Source of the DNA: Fimbriiglobus ruber
GTDB taxonomy: Bacteria; Planctomycetota; Planctomycetia; Gemmatales; Gemmataceae
Assembly: GCF_002197845.1 (NCBI RefSeq)
Contig: NZ_NIDE01000001.1
Coordinates: 558,001 to 622,000 of the forward strand
Reading direction: 5' to 3'
DNA: 64,000 bases
The notes beneath the pieces were generated by a model. It saw nothing but the letters and a program-made list of their open reading frames with translations. It was not told where the DNA came from and ran no database searches. Below are positions 1 to 8,843 of the stretch, one piece after another; position 1 is the stretch's first letter, and each line of letters begins with the position of its first letter. The translations under genes were made by a program, and so were the position numbers.

Positions 1-3000
1 ACGGTTTCCAGCACCGGAATGAGTTCATCGAGATACTTCCGGCTTTCGCCGTGTCGGTACGAGACGAAGAGTGTCCGCCGCGGAAACGCCGGCCGGAGAA
101 GGTCGACCGGCGATGGTTCCTTGGCTGGGATCGGTGTAGCCGGCAGAGTGGGCCGCACGGTGCGGTCGAAGAAATCGGACGGATCGAGTCGCGGAGCCTG
201 GCCTAACGGCAACTGAGTCACGATTTCCACGAGCGTTTGGAGCAAGTCCCTGGCCCGGGGACCGCGGGCATTCAGGACAATAGCCCCTGCCCCGCTCGTG
301 GTGTCGGTCGACGACTCGGCCCGAATCAGCACTTCGCTGTCGGTCTTCTTGTCATAAAACCAGCAGCCGAACTTCCAGTAATCGCCGAATTCGCCAACCT
401 TGTCGCCGAGCTTCGACAGAAAGCTGCGGATCACGCCATCGTGGAGGAAATCGTAGCGGAGCGAAACGGTCGCGTCGGGCTTTTTCAACATCTCGCGAAA
501 GCGGATCGCCCGGTGTTCGTCCCAGGGCGGAAGCAACTCTGGGGCGACGTATTCGTGTTCTTGGCTCTGGCCCGACACCTGACGCACTTGGAAGCAGATG
601 CCACACTGTTCCATCAATCCCAGAAACGTCCGCTGCTCTTCGATCGTGTAAGGCGGAAGGTTTTTCGCCCGCCGGTCGGGTGCCCAAACGTAGTGATCCA
701 ATTTTTCGCGGGTGAACCGGCCCCGAGCTGAACCGATCGCGTCTTGCAACTCGGCCCGCCGGTGGAAGACGGTGTAAACCGCGTCCAATGCCCAGGTCTG
801 GTCGATAATGACCCGGTCCCCGAACACACCGCCGCGGAAAAAGACGACGCCACTTCGGTGGAGAAATTTGAGGAACTCGGCCGTATTGCTGATTCCGCCC
901 GTCTCCTCGCATAACGTGTCGAATTCGGCCCGGGTGATCGTTCGCTTTCGCGTCGCTTCGGGCTCCGCTTGCATGGCCCGAATCTGCTCACGCACCTTTG
1001 CGCGGCCCTTGCCAATCAGCGGTTGTTTTCGGCGGGCGTACAATTCGCCGACCGCCTCCGTCAGCGCATCCTGAAGACCGCCCGCGCCGCGATTCGTCCG
1101 CGCGCTGTACTTTAGGCTGTAGACATTCGGAAAATCATCCGGAGCCGGTTCGACCGGTAGCGGTCGCTCGTCGACCTTGGATTCGCACTGGCTCTGGACC
1201 AGTATTACCGGGCTTTCGACCCGCCGCCGACCGTCTCGCTCGATACCGGCCAGACCGCGGAGGTAGTCGAACCAGTAAGCGAGCGGGCGGTCGCGGATGG
1301 TGAAGCCGCCCTCCTCGAATTCCCGACCCTGTTCGTGATCGTGCGTCCAGAGCAAGAAAAAGACTGCCTGCCCTTGAAGAAAAAGAGCATGCGAACCGAG
1401 ATAAATGTCCTGTCCGCCAAAATCCCAGAGATTCAGACGGATCGGGTGTGGAAGTCCGTCGATCTCCAGCGGAAACGTGCCGAGCCTGACCCCGTGGGTC
1501 GAAGGTTCATCGTCCGAACCGTAATCGAGGCCCATCAACCGACGAGCGAGTTTCGTTTTCCCCACACGGCCGTTGCCAAGCAAAAACACTTTTAGTTCCG
1601 CATCACCTTTGGGATCGGCACCGAGGTCATCAAAGTAAGCTCGCACAGCACTGAGGACATTCTCATAACTTTCTTCCCCACAAATGGCGGCAGGTAAATC
1701 TGTGCAATCGGCCTGGTACAACTTGAGATCATTGAGTCTCGGCAACAATTTCTGTATTCGACCGAAATAGAGATTACTACACCTGGACAGGTCCAGGGTG
1801 GTGAGGGTGGTCAGTTCGGACAGCGGGCCGATGTCCGACACGCCTGTGCACCCGGAAAGGTCCAGGGTGGTGAGGGCGGTCAGTGCGGACAGCGGGCCGA
1901 CGTCCGACACGCCCTCGCACCTGGACAGGTTGAGGGTGGTGAGGGCGGTCAGTTCGGACAGCGGGCCGACGTCCGACACGCCCGTGCACCCGGACAGGTT
2001 GAGGGTGGTGAGGGCGGTCAGTTCGGACAGCGGGCCGACGTCCGACACGCCCTCGCACCTGGACAGGTTGAGGGTGGTGAGGGCGGACAGTTCGGACAGC
2101 GGGCCGACGTCCGACACGCCCGTGCACCAAGACAGGTCCAAGGTGGTGAGGGCGGACAGTTCGGACAGCGGGCCGACGTCCGACACGCCCGTGCACCAAG
2201 ACAGGTCCAAGGTGATGAGGGCGGTCAGGTCGGACAGCGGGCCGACGTCCGACACGTCCGTGCACCCGGACAGGATGAGGGTGGTGAGGGCGGTCAGTTC
2301 GGACAGCGGGCCGACGTCCGACACGCCCTCGCACCTGGACAGGTTGAGGGTGGTGAGGGCGGACAGTTCGGACAGCGGGCCGATGTCCGACACGCCTGTG
2401 CACCCGGAAAGGTCCAGGGTGGTGAGGGCGGTCAGTGCGGACAGCGGGCCGACGTCCGACACGCCCGTGCACCCGGACAGGTTGAGGGTGGTGAGGGCGG
2501 ACAGTTCGGACAGCGGGCCGACGTCCGACACGCCCGTGCACCTGGACAGGTCGAGGGTGGTGAGGGCGGTCAGTTCGGACAGCGGGCCGACGTCCGACAC
2601 GCCCGTGCACCCGGACAGGTCGAGGGTGGTGAGGGCGGACAGTTCGGACAGCGGGCCGACGTCCGACACGCCCGTTTCTGACAGGTCGAGGGTGGTGAGT
2701 GCGGACAGTTCGGACAGCGGGCCGACGTCCGACACGCCCGTGCACCCGGACAAGTTCAGGGTGGTGAGTGCGGACAGTTCGGACAGCGGGCCGACGTCCG
2801 ACACGCCCGTGCACCAAGACAGGTTGAGGGTGGTGAGGGCGGTCAGTTCGGCCAGCGGGCCGACGTCCGACACGCCCGTGCACCCGGACAAGTTCAGGGT
2901 GGTGAGGGCGGACAGTTCGGCCAGCGGGCCGACGTCCGACACGCCCGTATATGACAGGTCGAGGGTGGTGAGGGCGGTCAGTTCGGCCAGCGGGCCGACG

Positions 3001-3470
3001 TCCGACACGCCCCTGCACTCGTACAAGTTCAGGGTGGTGAGGGCGGACAGTTCGGACAGCGGGCCGACGTCCGACACGCCCGTTTCTGACAGGTCGAGGG
3101 TGGTGAGGGCGGTCAGTTCGGACAACGGGCTGAGGTCGATGACTTTGGAGTAGGGCAAACTAAGAGTCGTTACCTTGAATAGAGAGCCGATCGCTCCGAT
3201 ATCCTTAACCCGATCCGGTCGCTCTTGTATAAATTCCCAATTAATTTGCCCGTCACGACTAACGGGCTTGTGGGTTCCAAGGGCCAGAATTGTCAGCTGA
3301 TTTCTGAGAAGCCCGATCTCTTCTGGCACCACTTCAATCGGCAAGTCGCCGAGATCGAGAAGGTCATCGCCCATTTTCAACGCAACTTGAATCCGGCGAA
3401 GCGCTTCGGCTTGAGCTTCTTCGGGCGTCATGGGCGGCTCAGGGAGATCGGCGGTGTGTTCTCCAATCAT
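1..3470 (-). CDS. LRR-Roc-COR-TIR protein (Roco family GTPase), 3' end cut by window edge
   Basis: The reading frame is open from ATG at 3470 down to base 1 and continues off the window; about 1156 residues are visible. Domain order: a short helical N-terminus (residues 1-105); about 20 leucine-rich repeats of 22-23 residues with core TTLDLSxTGVSDVGPLSEL (about 107-565); a Roc GTPase with P-loop GNGRVGKT (from residue 632), switch II LWDFGGQD and G5-like SAR, but a G4 reading QSQCE instead of NKxD; a COR-like region; then near residue 1128 LFVSYRHGESRKYLDEL, which matches the start of a TIR domain. In Roco proteins the LRR senses and Roc-COR is a nucleotide-dependent dimerisation switch; TIR domains act as NADases or adaptors. 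An immune or stress-signalling role is inference. The TIR call rests on only about 28 residues. Other open frames over the repeats are shadows. Confidence 0.85.
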   Translation of the reverse strand, partial: MIGEHTADLPEPPMTPEEAQAEALRRIQVALKMGDDLLDLGDLPIEVVPEEIGLLRNQLTILALGTHKPVSRDGQINWEFIQERPDRVKDIGAIGSLFKVTTLSLPYSKVIDLSPLSELTALTTLDLSETGVSDVGPLSELSALTTLNLYECRGVSDVGPLAELTALTTLDLSYTGVSDVGPLAELSALTTLNLSGCTGVSDVGPLAELTALTTLNLSWCTGVSDVGPLSELSALTTLNLSGCTGVSDVGPLSELSALTTLDLSETGVSDVGPLSELSALTTLDLSGCTGVSDVGPLSELTALTTLDLSRCTGVSDVGPLSELSALTTLNLSGCTGVSDVGPLSALTALTTLDLSGCTGVSDIGPLSELSALTTLNLSRCEGVSDVGPLSELTALTTLILSGCTDVSDVGPLSDLTALITLDLSWCTGVSDVGPLSELSALTTLDLSWCTGVSDVGPLSELSALTTLNLSRCEGVSDVGPLSELTALTTLNLSGCTGVSDVGPLSELTALTTLNLSRCEGVSDVGPLSALTALTTLDLSGCTGVSDIGPLSELTTLTTLDLSRCSNLYFGRIQKLLPRLNDLKLYQADCTDLPAAICGEESYENVLSAVRAYFDDLGADPKGDAELKVFLLGNGRVGKTKLARRLMGLDYGSDDEPSTHGVRLGTFPLEIDGLPHPIRLNLWDFGGQDIYLGSHALFLQGQAVFFLLWTHDHEQGREFEEGGFTIRDRPLAYWFDYLRGLAGIERDGRRRVESPVILVQSQCESKVDERPLPVEPAPDDFPNVYSLKYSARTNRGAGGLQDALTEAVGELYARRKQPLIGKGRAKVREQIRAMQAEPEATRKRTITRAEFDTLCEETGGISNTAEFLKFLHRSGVVFFRGGVFGDRVIIDQTWALDAVYTVFHRRAELQDAIGSARGRFTREKLDHYVWAPDRRAKNLPPYTIEEQRTFLGLMEQCGICFQVRQVSGQSQEHEYVAPELLPPWDEHRAIRFREMLKKPDATVSLRYDFLHDGVIRSFLSKLGDKVGEFGDYWKFGCWFYDKKTDSEVLIRAESSTDTTSGAGAIVLNARGPRARDLLQTLVEIVTQLPLGQAPRLDPSDFFDRTVRPTLPATPIPAKEPSPVDLLRPAFPRRTLFVSYRHGESRKYLDELIPVLET
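1780..3165 (-). repeat. Array of 20 near-identical 66/69-bp units encoding the LRRs
   Basis: The word GTGGTGAG (one unit GTGATGAG) recurs at 1798, 1867, 1936, 2005, 2074, 2143, 2212, 2281, 2350, 2419, 2488, 2557, 2626, 2692, 2761, 2830, 2899, 2965, 3034 and 3100. The spacing is always 69 or 66 bp, so the frame is kept. Units differ at only a few bases, mostly at the segment reading GTGCACCCGGACAGG or its variants, which encodes the variable LRR position. Similarity at the DNA level, including third codon positions, points to recent expansion or gene conversion rather than protein-level selection alone. Confidence 0.95.
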
Positions 3471-3700
3471 GCTAACAGCACGCACTTCCGATCGTCAACG
3501 ACGCACGCCGCGAATGCCGATCGCTGGAATCGCCGCACTGCCCTACATTGCCCGGCGGAAGATCCTTTCTCGACCCAGCTGATCCGCGTTCCACGGCGCT
3601 CATCCGCGGCAAGCGTTCCCGTCTTGACAACCCGCCCCCCGAATTGGGCACAATAGCCGCGAAGGATCAGTCCGCTCACGATACGGCAGGAGGCCGGCCG

Positions 3701-5053
3701 ATGCCCGTTCCGTTTTGGTTGAAGAAGCTGCTGGTCCGCACGGGCACCGCACAGTTCCTGCCCGCCGCGAAACGCCTCGCCGACGGCGATACCGACTCCC
3801 TCCGGTATTACTCCGACCGCGTCCTCGGCGCCCCAATCGCGGGCCTGCTCGACCCGGCCACCTTCCCGGCCGCCGGCGCGGGCGTCATCAACCTCGATCA
3901 GGCGGCCCCGTCGTTCGATTCGCCCGTCTCCGGCGGCCGACTCGCGGCCGACCGACAAGGGAACCCGCACCCCTGGGGACAGCCCGCACTCCGCACCGCC
4001 GTCGCCGACCTCTACCGCCGCCGCGACGGCCGCACCCTCGACCCCACCCGCGACGTGCTCATCACGCACGGGGCGACCGGGGCTTACGCGGCCGTCCTCG
4101 ACGCGTTCGTGAACCCGGGCAACAAGGTCGTCCTCTTCGACCCCTGCTCGCCGCTGTTCGCCCTCGGAGCCAAATCCCGGCGAGCGGCCGTCCGCTGGGT
4201 GCCGACGCGGACCGAAGACGGGAAGCTGAAGTTCGAGGCGGACGTCTTCGCCCGGGCCATGCGCGGTGCGAAGTTACTGGTCGTATCCGACCCCGGCAAC
4301 CCGACCGGGGCGACACTCGGCGAAGAAGAATTGGGCCAGATCGCCTGGGCCGCGAACCGATCGGACGCCCTGATTTACCTCGACGAATCGTTCTCCCGGG
4401 TTCGGTACGAAGGCGACCCCTGCCCGCTCGCGACCCTGCCAGGCGCCGACCGCCGCACCCTCTCGGCCGGCTCACTCACGCAAGGCTACGGCCTCGGCTC
4501 GGCCCGCGTCGGCTGGTTGACCGGCCCGCACCGGCTGATTCGCGCGTGTACGCTGACCGCGAACCTGTCCGCCCCTTACGTCCCGACGATTTGCCAGCAG
4601 ATCGCGTTGCGGGCTGTACAGGCCGAGGAAGAGTTGTTCGGCCCCGTCCTCGAAGAATTCCGAGCCCGCCGCAAGTACGCCTTCGAGCGTCTGAAGACGC
4701 TCGGGTTCACCCCGACGTGGCCGGCCGGCGGCTTCTTCTTCTGGGTATCCGTGGCCGAACTCGGATTCGACGGCCGGACGTTCGCCGAGCGGTTGCAGAA
4801 AGAGCAAGGCGTCCTCGTCGGCCCCGGCTGCGCGTTCGGTCCGAGCGGAGGCAGTTTTGTACGCATCAGCTTCGCAGCCGAGGACGGCCGCCTGCGCGAA
4901 GGGCTGGGCCGGTTGGCGACCTTCATTGAGGGGTTGAAGGAGAAAACCGCGGTTGAGCCGAGGACCAAGCCCGCTCCGACCGACGGTGCCGCGGTTGAGA
5001 CCGAAGTGGGGGAAGAAAAGGAAAAAGCTCCGCCGGCCTTCAGCCGCGTCTGA
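3701..5053 (+). CDS. Fold-type I aminotransferase-like protein lacking the PLP lysine
   Basis: 450 aa. AGGAGG at 3688-3693 fixes the ATG at 3701 over the upstream in-frame ATG at 3548. Class I/II aminotransferase landmarks are present: HGATGAY (PLP phosphate region), SDPGNPTGATL, YLDESFSRVRYEG (Asp for the pyridine nitrogen) and a C-terminal FVRISF (Arg for the substrate carboxylate). In the segment normally reading S-x-[ST]-K-x-[YF]-G-L-x-G-x-R-x-G, this protein reads SLTQGYGLGSARVGW, so the Schiff-base lysine is glutamine. Without it, ordinary transamination is not expected; the protein may be a non-catalytic binder or use another lysine. The C-terminus ends in a charged, proline-rich tail. 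It is divergent from the Roco gene and 230 bp away. Confidence 0.85.
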   Translation: MPVPFWLKKLLVRTGTAQFLPAAKRLADGDTDSLRYYSDRVLGAPIAGLLDPATFPAAGAGVINLDQAAPSFDSPVSGGRLAADRQGNPHPWGQPALRTAVADLYRRRDGRTLDPTRDVLITHGATGAYAAVLDAFVNPGNKVVLFDPCSPLFALGAKSRRAAVRWVPTRTEDGKLKFEADVFARAMRGAKLLVVSDPGNPTGATLGEEELGQIAWAANRSDALIYLDESFSRVRYEGDPCPLATLPGADRRTLSAGSLTQGYGLGSARVGWLTGPHRLIRACTLTANLSAPYVPTICQQIALRAVQAEEELFGPVLEEFRARRKYAFERLKTLGFTPTWPAGGFFFWVSVAELGFDGRTFAERLQKEQGVLVGPGCAFGPSGGSFVRISFAAEDGRLREGLGRLATFIEGLKEKTAVEPRTKPAPTDGAAVETEVGEEKEKAPPAFSRV

Positions 5054-5559
5054 ACCTCACGTGCAAGAGGCTTCGAGTGTTTCGCGAGAGCCCGGTTGCG
5101 CGGTAATCCTCGCCTCTCGCCCGACGACAGGGACGGTGACGTCTCTGAAGCTTATCTGCTCCCTTATTTCCCCCAGAACGCGGGACATCTTTCCACGGGA
5201 TCGGAACGTGATTCGAGATGAAGCAGAAATCATTTCTGGTCGGTGATAGGTTTTCGTGAACGCAGGCGAACGGTTCTTACAGCAACCCCGTGGGGAGTGA
5301 TCCTGTTTCAACCCGCGGTCCTCGCCGTCCCGATCGGCTGGCGAGCGGCCGACCTTAACGGCCTCGATTGGATCGATCCATTCCCATCGCGGTATGGGGC
5401 GTGCAAAACCGCGGTGGGGATCTGGGCCGGATTTCGCGATGTAATTTTTTTGACATTTTTGGTATGAATTGCGGCCCGGCGGGAACTTACCTCTATATCC
5501 GAGGAGCCGCTGGGGTGATCGCCCCGGTCACTCTCGACCCAGCCAAGGAGATCGTTCCG
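5054..5559. other. 506-bp gap without a convincing gene
   Basis: Short open frames exist on both strands, but none has a good ribosome-binding site with a recognisable product. A TTGACA at 5450-5455 could be a -35 box for the small downstream gene, but no good -10 box sits at the right distance. Confidence 0.5.
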
Positions 5560-5850
5560 ATGACGCTGATCCGACTCAAACTCCTCGTGGCTGCCGTCCT
5601 CGTCGCCGGATTGACCACCGGCACCACCGCCGCGATCGTCGCCGGGTTAGACGCTGGCGCCGCCGATACCCAGCAATCGCTGATTCCGCCCGCCGATCCG
5701 GAATCGGATACCGACGCCATACCGCCCGCTCTACCCCTGCGTCCGGAGCCGATCCGGTGGATCGTGCTGCGTGCTCCGGCCGCGCCGCCCACCCGCCCCG
5801 GCTCGGACGTTCACGTCGTAACACCTGATCAGCCGGCCAGTCCGCAGTAG
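5560..5850 (+). CDS. Small exported or membrane-anchored protein, proline-rich
   Basis: 96 aa. AAGGAG at 5545-5550 precedes ATG 5560, which is preferred to an upstream in-frame ATG at 5368. The N-terminus MTLIRLKLLVAAVLVAGLTT is a basic start followed by a hydrophobic stretch, a signal peptide or single membrane anchor. The rest is low-complexity, rich in Pro, Ala and Asp, with no domain I recognise. It stands alone between the aminotransferase-like gene and the ABC-F gene. Function unknown. Confidence 0.55.
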   Translation: MTLIRLKLLVAAVLVAGLTTGTTAAIVAGLDAGAADTQQSLIPPADPESDTDAIPPALPLRPEPIRWIVLRAPAAPPTRPGSDVHVVTPDQPASPQ

Positions 5851-5928
5851 ACCGGTCGGAAGTAGCCCTCTAAATTCTAATAGAATCTATTTCATATCCG
5901 GCTCGGCAGTCGGCCACTAATCGAAAAC

Positions 5929-5951
5929 GGCCCGGGAACTTCCTCCCGGCC
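5929..5951 (+). terminator. Possible rho-independent terminator
   Basis: GGCCCGGGA and TCCCGGCC form a stem with one bulged base and a short loop. It is followed by GCGTCTGTTTTGTTTG, which is T-rich but not a clean T run. It lies 78 bp after the small secreted gene. Confidence 0.35.
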
Positions 5952-6396
5952 GCGTCTGTTTTGTTTGAGCAGCGCCCCGGTTTCGTCTTGCGATGCGCAT
6001 CCAGAAAGCCGGGCATTTCTGATGTGACGGGGATCGAAAGCGGGGCTATGTGATGGCTCGCGGGTGCGGGTCCGCCGTGACCACGCCGCCGCACGCTGCC
6101 GCCCCGTCGCCGGGATTGACCGTCCACAAAGATGGGACTACCTGTTCTCGGTCTACAGGGTTGTGGTCGTCGAAGTGGCGGATGTCAGTGAAGACGAACT
6201 CGCGGCCGCGGCGTCCATCGGCGGGGTTTACGCGGTCGTCGTCGGAACGCTGGCAAACTCCTGGCTACGGGGTTGTGGCGTTCGACCCGCGGCGGAATGA
6301 GGCCCGCGGATCATCGCCGCGGGCGGCGGTTGCTATCATTTCCTCTGGGGCGTCGGCCCCGCTCGCAATCGTTCGTACCGCGCCGAGTCTTGCCCC
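5952..6396. other. Non-coding gap before the ABC-F gene
   Basis: Overlapping open frames (for example 6050-6406 and 6064-6300) have planctomycete-like GC but no ribosome-binding site or recognisable domain. I do not call a gene here. Confidence 0.45.
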
Positions 6397-8334
6397 ATGC
6401 TGTTGATGAGTTGTACCAACCTGTCTCGCGGGTACGATGCGAATCCCTTATTCGAGGACGTGGCGTTCGAGCTGCACGCCGGGGACCGGGTCGGGTTCGT
6501 CGGGCCGAACGGTGCCGGCAAGACGACTCTAATGAAGATCCTGTCCGGCGTGGACACGCCAGACACGGGAGCGGTCCGCGTCCACGCCGGCGCACGGCTC
6601 GGCATGCTCCTTCAGGTGGCCGAATTTCCCCCGGGCCGCACTCTCTTTCAGGAAGCCAAGTCCGCGTTCGACGAGCAACTCGCCACGCAGAACGAGTTGG
6701 TCGAAGTGGCCGAGCAGCTTTCAACCTGCACGGACGAGACACAGCGCAAGCAACTCGCTGCCCGCTTCGACCGGCTGAACGAAATCCTCCACGCGCAAGA
6801 CGCCTACCAGCTCGACCACAAGGTCGCCGACGTTCTTTCCGGCCTCGGCTTTCTCGAAGCCGATTACGACCGCGAAGTGCTGACCTTCAGCGGCGGTCAG
6901 CAGCGCCGCCTGTTACTGGCCAAGTTGCTCCTCTCGGCCCCGGACGTCATGCTCCTGGACGAACCGAGCAACCACCTCGACATTGCCACGACCGAATGGC
7001 TCGAAGACTACCTGGCCCACCAGCCCCAGGGCATGATTGTCATCAGCCACGACCGGTACTTTCTCGACAAAGTCTCCACCCGGATCTTTGAACTCCATAA
7101 CCAGAAAATCACCGCGTACCCCGGGAATTACCACCAATACGTCCGCCTGCGCGACGAGCGCTACGAGCGGCAGTTGAAGGAGTGGGAGTCGCAGCGCGAG
7201 TTCATCGAGAAGCAGGAAGAGTACATCCGCCGCGCTCACTACGGGCAATTGGCGAAACAGGCCCAGTCGCGCATGAAGGTGCTGGACAAGCTCGAAACGG
7301 TCGACCGCCCGACCCGCGTGGAAGGGCCGAACATCCATTTCAGCGAGGTGTCGCGGTCCGGTGACGTGGTATTTCACGTCGAAGACCTCGGCAAGCGGTT
7401 CGGCGACAAGGTGTTGTTCAAGGATCTGAATTTCGACGTGCAGCGCGGCAAGCGGCTCGGGATCATGGGCCCGAACGGCTGCGGCAAGACGACCTTGCTC
7501 AAGATTCTTCTGGGCGACGAGGAGCCGACAGCCGGCGAGGTCCAGCGCGGGCACCTCGTTTTCCCGGGCTACCTCGACCAGCACCTCAAGCTACTCCCCG
7601 AAGACCAACAAGTGATCCGGGCCGTCTGGCCGGAGCCCGACCCTTCGATCACCGAGCAGAAAATGCGCGACCTGCTCGGCGCCTTCGGCCTCCAGGGCGA
7701 AATCGTCGAGCAGAAAGTCGGTCTCCTGTCCGGCGGCGAGCGGAGCCGGGCCGCGCTGGCGAAGCTCACCGTTGCCGGCGCGAACGTGTTGATCCTGGAC
7801 GAACCGACCAACCACCTCGACTTATGGGCATGCGACTCGCTCGAAGATGCGATCCGGGCCTTCGAGGGGACCGTGATCGTGGTCAGCCACGACCGCTATT
7901 TCCTCAACAGGGTGGCCGATTTGCTCGTGGTCTTCGACGGCGGCCGGGTCGAGGTCGTGTACGGGAATTACGACACGTATCAATTGCTGGTCAACGCCCG
8001 CGCCGAAGCGGCCAAGGCCGCCGGCACCAAGGCAGGCAACCAGTCGCGCAAGGGTGACGTTGCTCCGTCAACTTCCGCTGCTAACGCGGACACTGGTGCC
8101 TTGGGCAAGACCAAGCGAAAGCGCAAATACCCGTACCGGAAGGTCGCGGAACTGGAAGTGGATGTGGCGAAAACGGAGGCACAAATCACCGCCCTCGAAG
8201 CATCGCTCGTTTCCCCGGAAATCTACAAGGACGGCTCGAAGGTCACGAAGACCATGAACGACCTGGAAGCGGCGAAAACGAAGCTGGCCCAGCTTTACGA
8301 ACACTGGGAAGAGGCGGTCGAATTGAACGGCTGA
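6397..8334 (+). CDS. ABC-F family ATPase (Uup-like)
   Basis: 645 aa with two ABC cassettes and no membrane segment, so a soluble ABC-F protein. Cassette 1: Walker A GPNGAGKTT (about residue 36), signature FSGGQQRR, Walker B VMLLDEPSNHLD. Cassette 2: Walker A GPNGCGKTT, signature LSGGERSRAAL, Walker B NVLILDEPTNHLD. The cassettes are joined by the charged helical linker typical of ABC-F proteins. After cassette 2 comes a basic, Ala/Lys-rich segment and a C-terminal helical stretch resembling the Uup C-terminal domain. ABC-F proteins bind the ribosome or nucleic acid and resolve stalled translation or give antibiotic protection; the subfamily is not certain. A second in-frame ATG at 6406 is an alternative start. 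Confidence 0.93.
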   Translation: MLLMSCTNLSRGYDANPLFEDVAFELHAGDRVGFVGPNGAGKTTLMKILSGVDTPDTGAVRVHAGARLGMLLQVAEFPPGRTLFQEAKSAFDEQLATQNELVEVAEQLSTCTDETQRKQLAARFDRLNEILHAQDAYQLDHKVADVLSGLGFLEADYDREVLTFSGGQQRRLLLAKLLLSAPDVMLLDEPSNHLDIATTEWLEDYLAHQPQGMIVISHDRYFLDKVSTRIFELHNQKITAYPGNYHQYVRLRDERYERQLKEWESQREFIEKQEEYIRRAHYGQLAKQAQSRMKVLDKLETVDRPTRVEGPNIHFSEVSRSGDVVFHVEDLGKRFGDKVLFKDLNFDVQRGKRLGIMGPNGCGKTTLLKILLGDEEPTAGEVQRGHLVFPGYLDQHLKLLPEDQQVIRAVWPEPDPSITEQKMRDLLGAFGLQGEIVEQKVGLLSGGERSRAALAKLTVAGANVLILDEPTNHLDLWACDSLEDAIRAFEGTVIVVSHDRYFLNRVADLLVVFDGGRVEVVYGNYDTYQLLVNARAEAAKAAGTKAGNQSRKGDVAPSTSAANADTGALGKTKRKRKYPYRKVAELEVDVAKTEAQITALEASLVSPEIYKDGSKVTKTMNDLEAAKTKLAQLYEHWEEAVELNG

Positions 8335-8363
8335 GGTTTCGCGGGGGCGAACGTCACGGGCTC

Positions 8364-8843
8364 TTATTTTTTAAAGTCGTAGACTGTCACGCGCACGCCG
8401 CGATCGCATAGGTTTTTGACAAGAAGCGGCTCGATCTCTTCCCACTTCCCGCCCGCCAGTCCGCAGCCGATCCGAGGCAGGTGGACCGACGCACCGAGCA
8501 TCTTTGCCGCATCGCCGACCGCCGCCAGAGCCGTATCGATTGCGGGATAACGCACCGGCGGGCCTTTGGACCCGGTGTGGATGCCGCGCTGGCCGATCAT
8601 GTTCGCGACCCAGATGTACGACTCGACCTGGACGAGTTGCACGGCCCCGAGCGCGAAGTCGTTTTCCGACCGGCCCGCGTGCCACTTCCGGTATTCGACC
8701 TCCGGTCCCGACCAGCGTGCCGAAATCGCCAGGACGAACCCGGCGCCCCAGGCTCCGATGTCGTTGCAGACGTGCGCGACGATTTTGTTGCCGGCCGCCT
8801 GCGGGCAGGTCGCGTCGCCCTGGAGGTATCGGATCTCGGTCAC
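8364..8843 (-). CDS. Macrodomain protein (ADP-ribose binding/hydrolase type)
   Basis: 159 aa, a stand-alone macrodomain. MTEIRYLQGDAT is the beta-strand and Asp that contact adenine; IVAHVCNDIGAWGAGF is the loop that holds ADP-ribose in the ALC1/TARG1-like branch; PRIGCGLAGGKWEEIEPLL is the phosphate-binding loop. That branch removes ADP-ribose from protein or DNA, or hydrolyses O-acetyl-ADP-ribose. It is transcribed away from the DUF1549 gene and convergent with the ABC-F gene (29 bp apart). No partner ADP-ribosyltransferase is seen nearby. Confidence 0.88.
   Translation of the reverse strand: MTEIRYLQGDATCPQAAGNKIVAHVCNDIGAWGAGFVLAISARWSGPEVEYRKWHAGRSENDFALGAVQLVQVESYIWVANMIGQRGIHTGSKGPPVRYPAIDTALAAVGDAAKMLGASVHLPRIGCGLAGGKWEEIEPLLVKNLCDRGVRVTVYDFKK

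Noticed and set aside
1798-3153. Long plus-strand open frame over the LRR repeats, and a second minus-strand frame (1777-3018)
   Set aside because: Both are open only because the 66/69-bp units are stop-free in several frames; their translations are low-complexity Arg/Pro/His or Ser/Asp repeats. The frame starting at 3470 joins the LRRs to the Roc P-loop without interruption.
1780-3165. CRISPR-like regular repeat array
   Set aside because: Units are 66/69 bp with no separate unique spacers, keep a reading frame and encode LRRs.
3715-4929. 404-aa Arg/Pro-rich open frame
   Set aside because: Shadow of the aminotransferase-like gene in another frame; no domain and extreme composition.
6050-6406. 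118-aa and 78-aa frames before the ABC-F gene
   Set aside because: No ribosome-binding site or recognisable product, and the frames overlap each other.
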